The notes under the pieces are model-generated. The model had not been told where the DNA came from, made no database searches, and worked only from the letters and a program-made list of their open reading frames with translations. A stretch of DNA of 64,000 nt, taken from positions 82,696 to 146,695 of the forward strand of contig NZ_WHOD01000062.1 in NCBI RefSeq assembly GCF_013141765.1, written 5' to 3'. A program made the translations under genes and the position numbers. How positions within the stretch are numbered: position 1 is the stretch's first letter; the number at the start of each line of letters is the position of its first letter. Source of the DNA: Paenibacillus foliorum. GTDB lineage: Bacteria > Bacillota > Bacilli > Paenibacillales > NBRC-103111. Positions 8,477-16,569 of this stretch are shown piece by piece.

Positions 8477-8979
8477 TGTTTTTCCTCCTTAGGTTTCGGT
8501 ATTCCGCTCTCTTCTGTAAGAAAGTCTCCCAATAGATCCAAATGGCGCTCCCAACTCTCTTGCCGCTCAATGATGGGCTTCTCAAAACGCATTTTCATCG
8601 CTTGCAGGAGGCTTGTGAAATCTTCAAGAGTTAATTCCGCCTTTCCCTGCATAAGCTTGGATACATGTCCGAGCTGCTCCAATAGTTTCTGCTGCAGTCT
8701 GATCTGCTCTTTAATTCGGCCTATCTGCAGGTTGACGATCTCAAGCGGACTGATTTGCCCGCCAGTTAAGGCCGACTTAATCTCCTCGAGAGATAAGCCC
8801 AGCTCTTTAAGCGATAAAATCTGGTGCAAGCGTGACAAGTCCGATTCACTGTACAGCCTGTGGCCGGATTCCGTCTGGCCGGATGGCGAGAACAAACCGA
8901 TCTGATCATAAAAACGCAAGGTTCGTACGGTAAGCCCTGTCAGCTTGGCGAGGTCCCCGACCTTCCAATGTCTTTTCAT
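8473..8979 (-). CDS. MerR-family transcriptional regulator
   Basis: This 168-residue protein has the N-terminal winged helix-turn-helix W-K-V-G-D-L-A-K-L-T-G-L-T-V-R-T-L-R-F-Y-D-Q-I-G-L, the wing H-R-L-Y-S-E-S-D-L, then a dimerising coiled coil (about residues 75-118) and a short C-terminal region of about 50 residues without a cysteine-based metal site. That suggests an organic or stress ligand. It is the first gene of the MerR-AHSA1-AHSA1 unit and lies 44 bases downstream of a -10 box in a 19-bp-spaced promoter with a perfect palindrome, so it most likely controls its own operon. Confidence 0.93.
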   Translation of the reverse strand: MKRHWKVGDLAKLTGLTVRTLRFYDQIGLFSPSGQTESGHRLYSESDLSRLHQILSLKELGLSLEEIKSALTGGQISPLEIVNLQIGRIKEQIRLQQKLLEQLGHVSKLMQGKAELTLEDFTSLLQAMKMRFEKPIIERQESWERHLDLLGDFLTEESGIPKPKEEKQ

Positions 8980-9023
8980 TAACCATCTCCACTCTTTGGC
9001 ACTAGCTATATTCCGGTAGCTCT

Positions 9024-9054
9024 ATTATAAAACCTTACGTTACGTAAGGTGCAA
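9024..9054 (-). promoter_or_regulatory. MerR-type promoter and operator of the AHSA1 operon
   Basis: On the minus strand TTGCAC (-35, 9049-9054) and TATAAT (-10, 9024-9029) are separated by exactly 19 bases, the over-long spacer typical of MerR-activated promoters. A perfect 19-bp palindrome, ACCTTACGT-T-ACGTAAGGT (9032-9050), fills the spacer. The regulator gene starts 45 bases downstream. Confidence 0.88.
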
Positions 9055-9232
9055 GCGAAATCGTGATGCTCTACCAAAATTTTTTTTGCACCCCTGATTT
9101 CGAACACAAGCTATTATGTCTAACGTCGAAAACTCCGCCACGGCACTCGTTAATGCCATTTTATAAGAAATATTCGTTTGGAACCCCCAAAGGTATATTC
9201 GATTTACGTCTTAATCATTCAAGATTTATTAA

Positions 9233-9940
9233 CTAACACCTTACGTATTTGCGCTTGAAGCCGAGTTTCCCTTTTTCTACTACCTTTTTTATATTAACGG
9301 AAGCGTTCAAGAGCTTGCTTTTTGCGGTACCCCGATTGACTTCTACCGGACCTACTTCCTTCGCGACTTCGACCGACTTATCATGAAGCGGCAGATAGGA
9401 TACCGCCACAGTATACATGAAATTGTTCATCGCGTATTTCGTGCGTTCGGGGGCATCATGAATCCTATTTTTTATAAGTTCCAACATATCGGCGATTTTC
9501 CCTTCGGAAAATTCTCTATCCGGACGATTGCCGAGCAGCCAGCAATAACAGCTCCAGCCCGCCGACATTTTCAGCTCTATATCGCTTGCAATCCATTTAT
9601 CGGCAACTTCTTGCGCAATATCCGTTTCTGCCAAAGTTACTGCTACCACATAATCCGATAGCATATAAAAATAAGCTCTATCAATCCATCGTTCAAAATC
9701 CGCCTCAGACATTGCTTTAGGATCCGCGATCACCCCGGCAAAGTACATAGCGTCGTAATTCCCTGTAGCATAGAGCTGCTCGGCCAATGGTTGATTACGT
9801 TTTATTTTCCTGAAGATGGATTTCATCTCGCCTGTGGCCACGCCAAAAAGCGGTTCGTGCGCTCCATTGGATTGGTATATCTTCTTGGTGCGTTCCTTGC
9901 CGAGAGCTTCAAGCTCTTGCATGACCATTTCTAGATTCAT
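9233..9940 (-). CDS. DNA alkylation repair (AlkD-like HEAT-repeat) family protein
   Basis: About 235 residues resembling the DNA alkylation repair enzyme family. It has an early K-I-Y-x-x-N-G segment, then F-G-V-x-x-G-x-M-K-S-I-F-R-K-I-K, L-A-x-x-L-Y-A-T-G-N-Y-D-A-M-Y-F-A-G, and helical repeats to the end with M-S-A-G-W-S-C-Y-C-W-L-L-G. Family members fold into HEAT-like repeats and remove or bind alkylated bases. Catalytic specificity cannot be inferred here. ATG 9940 with AAGGAAG eight bases upstream is preferred over the GTG at 9949. The gene is monocistronic. Confidence 0.8.
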   Translation of the reverse strand: MNLEMVMQELEALGKERTKKIYQSNGAHEPLFGVATGEMKSIFRKIKRNQPLAEQLYATGNYDAMYFAGVIADPKAMSEADFERWIDRAYFYMLSDYVVAVTLAETDIAQEVADKWIASDIELKMSAGWSCYCWLLGNRPDREFSEGKIADMLELIKNRIHDAPERTKYAMNNFMYTVAVSYLPLHDKSVEVAKEVGPVEVNRGTAKSKLLNASVNIKKVVEKGKLGFKRKYVRC

Positions 9941-10137
9941 TGTTCGCACTTCCTTTTTGATAGTTTGCCCTTAGGGATGAGGCCGTCTTTACTTGAATAT
10001 ATCATAAAGCGGCTTTAATCCAATGAAATCAGGACCAAGACCGCTTGATTTTGTTTAAACACGGTAATCGATTAACAATGAAAAGTATGCTAACATAATA
10101 TTTATTACAAGCCACAATATTTGGGGTGATCGGAATG

Positions 10138-10149
10138 TTGGAACGTTCC
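10138..10149. repeat. 12-bp perfect palindrome upstream of the alpha/beta hydrolase gene
   Basis: TGGAACGTTCCA is a perfect dyad 73 bases before the hydrolase start codon. It could be an operator, but no matching regulator gene is adjacent. Confidence 0.3.
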
Positions 10150-10221
10150 ATGGAGAATGTAATGGAATCCGTGAAAGGAAGGAGTGATGTTTAGAATAAA
10201 AAAGAAAAGAGGACGATTACA

Positions 10222-11073
10222 ATGAATAAATACCAAAATATAAATAGCGATGGATTTGAACTGAATTATAGTGTAAAAGGAACTGGGAAACCTATTTTGG
10301 TGATAGGCAGCAGTGTTTATTATCCTCAACTATTCTCAGAAGATTTATATGATACATTCCAGTTTATTTTCCTTGATCATAGAGGATTTGTGAAGCCGCC
10401 CCGAACTCTGCAACCCGAAGATTATAGATTGGACAAAGTATTAGATGATATAGAGACGGTAAGGCAGGATCTTAACTTAACAAATTTCATCCTATTAGGG
10501 CATTCAGGACATGCTTTCATGGCTTTGGAATATGCTAAAAAATATCCCTGCCATGTCCAAAAAGTTGCCTTATTGAATTCAGCACCTACAAATAGCGAGG
10601 AAAGACAGCGTCAAAGTTTTGCATTTTTTAATGAGACGTCAAGTCCAGAGAGAAAAAGACAGTTCGAGATGGATATTGCTTTGTTAGAAAGTGACATTCA
10701 GAAAGATCCTGAACGACGATTCGTTCACATGTGTATTCGGATGGGAGCCCAAAGCTTTTATGACTATACATTTGACGCAGCTTACATGTGGGAAGATGTA
10801 TATACGAATATGCCAATTATCGATCATCTGTGGGGAGAAGCATTCGGAGAATTGAATCTTATACAATCACTCGCTAACTTCAACAAACCAGTATTTATCG
10901 GTTTAGGCAGGTATGATTATTTGGTAGCGCCTGTTTCACTTTGGAATTCTGTTGATGATACCTATGAGCACGTGAAAAAAGTGATCTTTGAGCATAGTGG
11001 TCACAATCCGATGTTTGAAGAACCTCGAACCTTTGACAAAGAGCTAAGCAAGTGGATTCTTGAGGGCAATTGA
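10222..11073 (+). CDS. Alpha/beta hydrolase
   Basis: This 283-residue protein has the alpha/beta-hydrolase layout: L-D-H-R-G-F near residue 52 (oxyanion region), nucleophile elbow L-L-G-H-S-G-H-A near residue 94, acid loop G-L-G-R-Y-D-Y-L near residue 231 and catalytic histidine in H-S-G-H-N-P-M-F-E-E-P near residue 260. The last motif is close to that of proline iminopeptidase-like and epoxide hydrolase-like enzymes. No signal peptide. AGAGGA precedes the ATG. It is the last ordinary gene before the tandem island array, is on the plus strand against its neighbours, and has its own terminator. Substrate unknown. Confidence 0.85.
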   Translation: MNKYQNINSDGFELNYSVKGTGKPILVIGSSVYYPQLFSEDLYDTFQFIFLDHRGFVKPPRTLQPEDYRLDKVLDDIETVRQDLNLTNFILLGHSGHAFMALEYAKKYPCHVQKVALLNSAPTNSEERQRQSFAFFNETSSPERKRQFEMDIALLESDIQKDPERRFVHMCIRMGAQSFYDYTFDAAYMWEDVYTNMPIIDHLWGEAFGELNLIQSLANFNKPVFIGLGRYDYLVAPVSLWNSVDDTYEHVKKVIFEHSGHNPMFEEPRTFDKELSKWILEGN

Positions 11074-11092
11074 GGCTTTCCTTTGTATAACG

Positions 11093-11124
11093 AAAAACAC
11101 TAAGTTGATTCTTAGTGTTTTTTT
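11093..11124 (+). terminator. Intrinsic terminator of the alpha/beta hydrolase gene
   Basis: AAAAACACTAAG and CTTAGTGTTTTT form a 12-bp stem with a six-base loop, followed by more T residues, 20 bases after the stop codon. Confidence 0.9.
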
Positions 11125-11147
11125 ATTTCCTACCCCTTTGGTTTCGC

Positions 11148-11169
11148 CCTACTTATGATACGGTTCAGC
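11148..11169 (-). repeat. rlmH-end-like direct repeat, outermost copy (candidate att site)
   Basis: On the minus strand GCTGAACCGTATCATAAG followed by TAG reads A-E-P-Y-H-K-stop. It shares the 11-base core CCGTATCATAA with the end of rlmH and 15 of 22 bases overall. It marks the left boundary of the island array. Confidence 0.6.
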
Positions 11170-11287
11170 TTAACGGGTCTATCGGAGAAAAATCTATCGC
11201 GGCGCAGAATTACCAACTTTTTATACCCGGTTCAAGTGCTATGATTAATATTTCGTAACATGCACAGAAGGCCGTCGAAAGACTCGC

Positions 11288-11577
11288 GACCTAGGACGTC
11301 TTTACCAGGCAGACTAAATACCTTACGACATTTATTATGTCTTGAAGGTGTTATAATGTGCCCAGGCATTACCATGAGCATGTCCCGTAAAGGAACGCCC
11401 GCTGATCATGCCCCCATCGAATCGTTTCATTCCACACTAAAGTCTGAAACGTTCTACCTCGAAGATCTCACGTGTACAACGACGGCAATCGTTGAACAGA
11501 CCGTTCGAGACTACATCATTTACTATAACTCAATTCGGATTCAGGCGAAACTAAGTGTTTTGATCCCTGTCTTACAA
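11288..11577 (+). pseudogene. Decayed IS3-family transposase (integrase core) remnant
   Basis: From about 11380 one frame encodes S-M-S-R-K-G-T-P-A-D-H-A-P-I-E-S-F-H-S-T-L-K-S-E, the conserved block around the catalytic glutamate of IS3-family OrfB transposases. It is followed by Y-I-I-Y-Y-N-S-I-R-I-Q-A-K-L, their usual Y-N-x-x-R C-terminal motif. Upstream, at 11288, another frame gives D-L-G-R-L-Y, recalling the H-S-D-x-G-x-x-Y motif, but it meets stops. The N-terminal half and OrfA are missing and the frame is broken, so this is not a functional element. It sits just inside the left boundary repeat of the island array. Confidence 0.75.
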
Positions 11578-11701
11578 ACGGGGTGCAGCCCCCGAATGTG
11601 GTGGGTTTTCTTTCCATGTAACCTTCTAGCTACCTACCCGATCTAATATATGTAACGTTACGAACATACTAAACATTCTAGTCAAGAAAGCAGGTGAACC
11701 C

Positions 11702-12235
11702 TTGCATATAGATCCTATTGTCGTCAAAGCCAAAGCTGGGGACCCTGAAGCATTCATGCAGTTGATGCAAGAGATGGAGTTACCTTTATATAGAACTGCA
11801 AGGTCCATTGTCAACAAAGACGAAGATTGTGCAGATGCCCTGCAGGAGACGATGCTTAAAGCCCTTAAGTCCATCCACACACTCAGAGAGCCCGCTTTTT
11901 TCAAAACGTGGATCTTCCGGATTCTGATTAATGAATGCAACAAAATGGTCAAAAGCAGCTCAAGAGCCCTCCCTTACGGAGAGCTTCCCGACGTCCCTTC
12001 CACTTCCAAGGATTATGAGAAAATCGAATTATGGGATGCCGTTCAACATCTTGAGGAGAACCTACGGATTGTCATTCTCCTTCATTATCTACATGACATG
12101 CCGATCAGTCAAATTTCCGACATTCTCGAAATTTCTACGGTAGCCGTGAAGACCCGGCTGCATCGCGCCCGCAGAAAGCTAAAGCATTCATCTCAAATCA
12201 ATCAAGAAATGGAGTTGCGACATGGCGAACACTAA
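11702..12235 (+). CDS. ECF-type RNA polymerase sigma factor
   Basis: This 177-residue sigma-70 family protein contains only regions 2 and 4, as in the extracytoplasmic-function group. Region 2 includes D-C-A-D-A-L-Q-E-T-M-L-K-A-L-K-S-I and F-F-K-T-W-I-F-R-I-L-I-N-E-C. Region 4 ends with I-S-Q-I-S-D-I-L-E-I-S-T-V-A-V-K-T-R-L-H-R-A-R-R-K-L, a helix-turn-helix for the -35 element. It starts at TTG 11702 with AGGTG five bases upstream. The downstream gene overlaps by 14 bases and encodes a membrane-anchored DUF4179 protein, the expected anti-sigma factor. The pair occupies the leftmost island segment. Confidence 0.93.
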   Translation: MHIDPIVVKAKAGDPEAFMQLMQEMELPLYRTARSIVNKDEDCADALQETMLKALKSIHTLREPAFFKTWIFRILINECNKMVKSSSRALPYGELPDVPSTSKDYEKIELWDAVQHLEENLRIVILLHYLHDMPISQISDILEISTVAVKTRLHRARRKLKHSSQINQEMELRHGEH

Positions 12236-13379
12236 GTTAGAAGAACAATTAAAGAACTGCCAAAGCCTACTTCCCAATCAGTTATCGGATATTACCCGCT
12301 CCAAGCTGAATGAGACTTACCAAATCATCAGGGAAACCAATAATTCCATTTCCCCCATTGAGAGAAAGACAAATGTATCAAGAACTTTTAAAAAATGGTG
12401 GGTTTCCACTGCAGCCGCTGCAATCCTTGGAGTTACATTCATTGCTTCCGGCTTTGTATCGCCCGCAATAGCTGATGCACTCAAGCAAATTCCGGTTCTG
12501 GGACAAATCTATTCATTATGGGGCGAAAACAACGCAGATCCCGGTGTTCAACAAGCCGAGGATTTCATCACAAACGTAAACCAAAGCGTGACCCATGGCA
12601 AGGTGACTATGAATATTCCAACGTTGTTATTTGACGGAACCCGAATTCTTATGAACGTAACCACTCCTGGAAATCGTCTGGATTCGGAGCCCAATTCGCC
12701 GCCTTCCGATGCCAATAAAGGGGCGGTGGATACGTTTGAGGTCCTCTATAAAGGCCAACCTCTGAGCTGGGATTACCAATTCATGGACGGTGAGAACACT
12801 TCCAGCCTAATCGTTCAGGTTACCAGCACTACTAGCATAAACCAGTCTGTCCAGTTCCCTGATCAGTTTGACTTGACTGTAAATGTAACGTTAAAGGGTT
12901 ACGATGTCCCGTTCCAATTCGTTCTGCCTGTTACAAAATCAACGCCCGTTACCGTTCTAACTTCAGAGGAGACCAAGCATCACGATAACATTAACTTGCA
13001 GATCAGTAAGCTGGAAATCACCCCAATCACAACGCAGTTATCCGTTGAGTACAAAACCAAACCGGGCCAGAGCATAGAAGAAATGCTCGCTTCTATCCCT
13101 TCGAAATACAAGGGTGCTAACGGGGGCATCATCGCTCTTCAGTATGACATTGTGGATGAACATGGCGTTCAACTGAAGCCCATCGGTGGTCACCCCCTTA
13201 GCGAATCTTATACTATTCCCTTTGAACCCTTCAGGACTCTACCGCGTACCGTAACCATCAAACCGTACTTAGTCGTATCCGAAGGTCAAGCCCCAGCTGG
13301 GGTTACAGGACGGTGGGAAGACAAAAATATGGTCAAGAAATACATCCCTGAGCTAGAGACTGTACTTTCGGTGCAATAG
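12222..13379 (+). CDS. DUF4179-type membrane-anchored anti-sigma factor
   Basis: This 385-residue protein has an N-terminal cytoplasmic part of about 55 residues, one transmembrane helix (W-W-V-S-T-A-A-A-A-I-L-G-V-T-F-I-A-S-G-F-V) and a large extracellular domain. The sequence just after the helix, S-P-A-I-A-D-A-L-K-Q-I-P-V-L-G-Q-I-Y, is the hallmark of DUF4179 proteins. These are routinely encoded after ECF sigma factors and hold them inactive until a surface signal arrives. GGAG lies seven bases before the ATG, which is inside the sigma gene, so the two are translationally coupled. The inducing signal is unknown. Confidence 0.88.
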   Translation: MANTKLEEQLKNCQSLLPNQLSDITRSKLNETYQIIRETNNSISPIERKTNVSRTFKKWWVSTAAAAILGVTFIASGFVSPAIADALKQIPVLGQIYSLWGENNADPGVQQAEDFITNVNQSVTHGKVTMNIPTLLFDGTRILMNVTTPGNRLDSEPNSPPSDANKGAVDTFEVLYKGQPLSWDYQFMDGENTSSLIVQVTSTTSINQSVQFPDQFDLTVNVTLKGYDVPFQFVLPVTKSTPVTVLTSEETKHHDNINLQISKLEITPITTQLSVEYKTKPGQSIEEMLASIPSKYKGANGGIIALQYDIVDEHGVQLKPIGGHPLSESYTIPFEPFRTLPRTVTIKPYLVVSEGQAPAGVTGRWEDKNMVKKYIPELETVLSVQ

Positions 13380-13433
13380 TTCATCTGTAAAAAGGACCTT
13401 ATTCTCTAGGTTAAAAGGATATGCAAACCTACA

Positions 13434-13466
13434 AAAGACGGAGCCATAATTGGCTTCGTCTTTTTA
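13434..13466 (+). terminator. Intrinsic terminator of the sigma/anti-sigma operon
   Basis: AAAAGACGGAGCCA and TGGCTTCGTCTTTT pair with one mismatch around a four-base loop, followed by TATTT, 55 bases past the anti-sigma stop. Confidence 0.85.
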
Positions 13467-13591
13467 TTTAAATGACTTTAGCCCTTGTCTGGCCTAACTC
13501 AAGCCGGCGGCAATAAATACAGGTTCTTGTCCTCCAAGAGCAACTTCGGATAACTACGGAGTAGTGAATTTCTACTTCGTTAGCTCTATCA

Positions 13592-13801
13592 TCATATCGT
13601 CCAGAAGCCTGCTACCTCATGTTCTGAAACAGCGGGTGTATGATAGCCTACACACAACGTGAGTATATTACGATACGAGCTTGCACCCATACAGAAAAAC
13701 AGGGCATACATTTGTTGGACAGCAGAAAACAACGCCATTAGGTAATTCATCCAATCCTGCGGTGCAGCTGGATATATGGCAATTTCTTGTTCTTCCTTCA
13801 T
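13592..13801 (-). CDS. Small hypothetical protein, 69 residues
   Basis: The frame begins M-K-E-E-Q-E-I-A-I-Y-P-A-A-P-Q-D-W-M and has a GGGAGG sequence ten bases before the ATG, which is the main argument that it is real. The middle (M-N-Y-L-M-A-L-F-S-A-V-Q-Q-M-Y-A-L-F-F-C-M-G) is hydrophobic enough for one amphipathic or membrane helix. No family was recognised. It lies on the opposite strand to the sigma operon and close to an internal island boundary at 13992. Confidence 0.4.
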   Translation of the reverse strand: MKEEQEIAIYPAAPQDWMNYLMALFSAVQQMYALFFCMGASSYRNILTLCVGYHTPAVSEHEVAGFWTI

Positions 13802-13991
13802 AAGGAATCAACCTCCCATCGATTATTTCACGCAGTAATCCTCACCGATTTTGAAATTTTACAAACAATATTTAATATTATCTATAATATTAGTCAATAA
13901 ACATCTTAGAGGCGATCGTGAATAATTGACGAAAACTGATCATTATGAACTGCCCATACCTTTTTAACAGTTCCCTACCAAAAAACATGCT
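13802..13991. other. AT-rich intergenic region next to island boundary
   Basis: It contains two copies of the self-palindromic TAATATTA (13873-13880 and 13885-13892), close enough to form a single dyad. It also has TAACAG and CTGTTA about 20 bases apart directly before the boundary repeat. No gene was seen. Confidence 0.35.
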
Positions 13992-14013
13992 GTTACTTAT
14001 GATAAGGTTCCCC
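13992..14013 (-). repeat. rlmH-end-like direct repeat, second copy (candidate att site)
   Basis: On the minus strand GGGGAACCTTATCATAAG followed by TAA reads G-E-P-Y-H-K-stop, the same last residues as RlmH. It matches the rlmH end at 18 of 22 bases. The similarity stops at the repeat edges, as expected for an attachment site and not for a gene duplication. Confidence 0.7.
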
Positions 14014-14065
14014 TTATACATCCGAACGTTATGAAGTCCCAGCTCCTTAGCAGTCTCCGCGACAG

Positions 14066-14662
14066 TCATTTCTTAATATAATAAACATAATGGCAACCTT
14101 CCCCTGCGTCACGGGAAGGTTGCCATCCTAAAGGAGTTGGAACTATTGTTGCTGAAGTTGCTATAACCGCACCTGCCGTTAGTGCAGACATACCTGCTTT
14201 TCTTAATATAGGATAAAGAGTAGCAAGTAGTATGATGGCGAGATTTGATGCACTGGGAATTACAAGTGATAATACGTTTCCAATTAAAAATACAACTGGA
14301 ACTAGGATATAAACGGATTTAATTTTAGAAATCGGTTTCGTTAAGGCACTTACGGTTACTTCATTTGCACCAATGGATGACATATAAGCTGTATATCCGC
14401 CCAGTATGAGTACAATGAAGCCTGCTGCGCTAAATGTTTGTTTGAACTGTATGACTATAACCTGAAGGGGGTCTAACCACATGGACCCTGTTGATACGAA
14501 TCCTTTAAGGTCTATCGCTTTTCCCATAAAAATACTAATTAATATGAGGATAGCCCCCATTAAGAACAATGTAATTTTAATATCCATTTTTTTAATTAAC
14601 ATAAAAATAACGATTGAAACAGCAATAATAGCAGAGGCATACATTAATATATTGGCATTCAT
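14066..14662 (-). pseudogene. Truncated DcuC/C4-dicarboxylate-type anion transporter
   Basis: The first 178 residues are strongly hydrophobic and read like the N-terminal half of a DcuC-family carrier, with about five membrane helices. They end in A-T-S-A-T-I-V-P-T-P-L-G, a family-like re-entrant motif. The reading frame then runs into a perfect 13-bp inverted repeat (14091-14125) and ends about 19 residues later, while family members are about 430-470 residues. The C-terminal half is missing. It is last in a nucleoside/ribose catabolic unit and probably once imported a substrate of that pathway. It ends about 50 bases from the island boundary at 13992-14013. Confidence 0.7.
14091..14125. repeat. 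Perfect 13-bp inverted repeat at the transporter break point
   Basis: TGGCAACCTTCCC and GGGAAGGTTGCCA are separated by nine bases. It could act as a terminator on the minus strand (the following bases are T-rich but not a T run), or it could be a scar of the deletion that removed the transporter C-terminus. Confidence 0.6.
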
Positions 14663-14696
14663 GATTATTTTCCTCCCAATTTCCTCAGGATGTAAC

Positions 14697-15617
14697 TTAA
14701 TTACATTTCTTCAAGCTTTCCATAAACCATTGCTTGAACATTTGTGGATCTATATCAACACATACTTTTGCATTAGAAGGTTTTCCTAAATAATTTTTCA
14801 AATCCACTATGGTACACCCCGTTGTCAAGGAACCACTCAACTCCACATCAACAAATGTATCCACTACTTGAAACATTTCCGGCTGGAGCAAGTAGGCAAT
14901 GGCACAGCTATCGTACATTTTCAATCCTGTTTTCATGCTACCGCCTCTGTATTTTTGGAATAACTGGTAAATCATTTTCCCCGTCTGATTCATATCCTTT
15001 AACTGCTCGCTATCTTCAGGGTATACTAGAGCCTTCAATCCAACATCGAGTCCCACCATAACAATTGGCAAACCGCTTTGGAATACGATCTTCGCTGCTT
15101 CTGGGTCGGCAAAAATATTAAATTCCGCCATTACTCCTGCGTTTCCACGAGTTGTGGAACCCCCCATTAATACAATTTCAGCAATATTTTCTTTCACTCC
15201 TGGATACAGTTTTAGTAAAAGAGCAATATTAGTCAATGGACCAATAGGAACTATAGTGATTGGTTTTTCACTAGCCATAATGACACGATACATTGCATTC
15301 ACGGCATGCTCTTTTAATACAAGGTCCTCGGTCGGTTCTTCAAAATCATACCCATCCATCCCTGTAGATCCGTGTATATCACTTGCATCAATCGGTTCTT
15401 TGATAAGCGGTCTTTCAGCCCCGAGGGCAACCGGCACCCTTTTATTGAAAAATTGCAGTAATCGTAAAGCGTTAATTGTTACCTTATCCAGTCCAACGTT
15501 TCCGGCAACCGTGGTTATTAAGCGAACATCTAATTCTTCACTGTAAAGTGCAATTGCGAGTGCAACTGCATCATCAATCCCTGGGTCTGTGTCAATAATA
15601 ATAGGTCTCTTTGTCAT
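14697..15617 (-). CDS. Inosine/uridine-preferring nucleoside hydrolase
   Basis: This 306-residue protein has the nucleoside hydrolase N-terminal calcium-binding motif I-I-I-D-T-D-P-G-I-D-D-A-V-A-L and the internal I-V-P-I-G-P-L-T-N-I-A and L-M-G-G-S. Such enzymes split ribonucleosides into base and ribose. AGGAGG precedes the ATG by eight bases. It lies between ribokinase and a truncated transporter in a LacI-controlled unit, so the released ribose would be phosphorylated next door. Substrate preference (purine or pyrimidine) cannot be read from the sequence alone. Confidence 0.92.
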   Translation of the reverse strand: MTKRPIIIDTDPGIDDAVALAIALYSEELDVRLITTVAGNVGLDKVTINALRLLQFFNKRVPVALGAERPLIKEPIDASDIHGSTGMDGYDFEEPTEDLVLKEHAVNAMYRVIMASEKPITIVPIGPLTNIALLLKLYPGVKENIAEIVLMGGSTTRGNAGVMAEFNIFADPEAAKIVFQSGLPIVMVGLDVGLKALVYPEDSEQLKDMNQTGKMIYQLFQKYRGGSMKTGLKMYDSCAIAYLLQPEMFQVVDTFVDVELSGSLTTGCTIVDLKNYLGKPSNAKVCVDIDPQMFKQWFMESLKKCN

Positions 15618-15671
15618 TTCTTTCGTTCCTCCTTATATATACTTAAGCGATCTCATGAATTCCAAGTCTGA

Positions 15672-16556
15672 TCAAAACTGACTCCTCATAAACTCTTCAA
15701 CCTCTTCCCTAGTAGGCATTCCTGTCTGTGCCCCAAGCTTTGTGGTCGATAGGGCAGCAACAGCATTGCCGTATTTACAAGCTTCTCTTAAATTAAATCC
15801 TCTACACAATGCAAGGGCTAGCCCACCATTAAATGCATCGCCTGCACCTGTAGTATCGACAACATCTATTGTATAAGCAGGAATTGTTGTTTCCTGGTTG
15901 CCCTCAAGGATAGAAACACCTTGACTTCCTTTAGTGACGATCAGTTTCCCATCTAATTCTTCTGAGCGTCTATCTTTTTTCAAAAGCAGCTGTTCATGTT
16001 CATTTGGGGTAAGATAGTCAATATTCTTCACTAATTCTGAGGAAAGCTCTTGAATAGGGGCTGGATTTAGAATGACAGTTACTCCGTTTTCCTTGGCAAT
16101 CTCTGCTGCTTTTATCACACCTTCTAGTGGAATTTCCAACTGAAGAATGAGAATGTCACTACCTGCAATAACATCTCGTTTGGACTCAACGAATGCGGCT
16201 GTTACATGATTGTTAGCAGCAGGTACGACAATTATACTGTTGTCTTGATTAGAAACGATGATTGTAGCCGTTGCAGTTACTTCTGTAACCGGTTCCACAT
16301 TGCTCACATCGACACCTTCCTTTTGAAGATGTTCGAGAATATCTTTACCAAACCTGTCGTTCCCCACGCAACCAATTAGTTGGACATGTGCTCCAAGTCT
16401 AGCCGAAGCTACTGCTTGATTAGCCCCTTTGCCTCCAGGATTCATCTGAAATTGATCACCGAATACTGTCTCGCCAATATTTGGTAAGGGAGATGCTATG
16501 GTTACCAAATCCATATTAATACTTCCAACAACGGTTATCTTCGGTTTCTGCTCCAT
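15672..16556 (-). CDS. rbsK: Ribokinase
   Basis: This 294-residue PfkB-family kinase shows G-S-I-N-M-D-L-V near the start, the substrate-binding M-N-P-G-G-K-G-A-N-Q-A-V-A-S-A-R-L-G and the C-terminal catalytic signature D-T-T-G-A-G-D-A-F-N-G-G-L-A. It converts ribose to ribose 5-phosphate. AAGGAG lies upstream of the ATG. It follows the LacI regulator gene by 15 bases and precedes the nucleoside hydrolase gene, making a nucleoside-to-ribose-phosphate route. Other PfkB sugars are possible, but the neighbours favour ribose. Confidence 0.92.
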   Translation of the reverse strand: MEQKPKITVVGSINMDLVTIASPLPNIGETVFGDQFQMNPGGKGANQAVASARLGAHVQLIGCVGNDRFGKDILEHLQKEGVDVSNVEPVTEVTATATIIVSNQDNSIIVVPAANNHVTAAFVESKRDVIAGSDILILQLEIPLEGVIKAAEIAKENGVTVILNPAPIQELSSELVKNIDYLTPNEHEQLLLKKDRRSEELDGKLIVTKGSQGVSILEGNQETTIPAYTIDVVDTTGAGDAFNGGLALALCRGFNLREACKYGNAVAALSTTKLGAQTGMPTREEVEEFMRSQF

Positions 16557-16569
16557 ACCAGTATGCTCC

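Noticed and set aside
8087..8905. 272-codon plus-strand open frame
   Set aside because: It is antisense to the AHSA1 and MerR genes, has no ribosome binding site and shows no protein family features; the minus-strand genes fully explain the region.
13645..13658. GTATGATAGCC inside the 69-codon frame as an att copy
   Set aside because: Only seven core bases match and the flanks do not, so chance is more likely.
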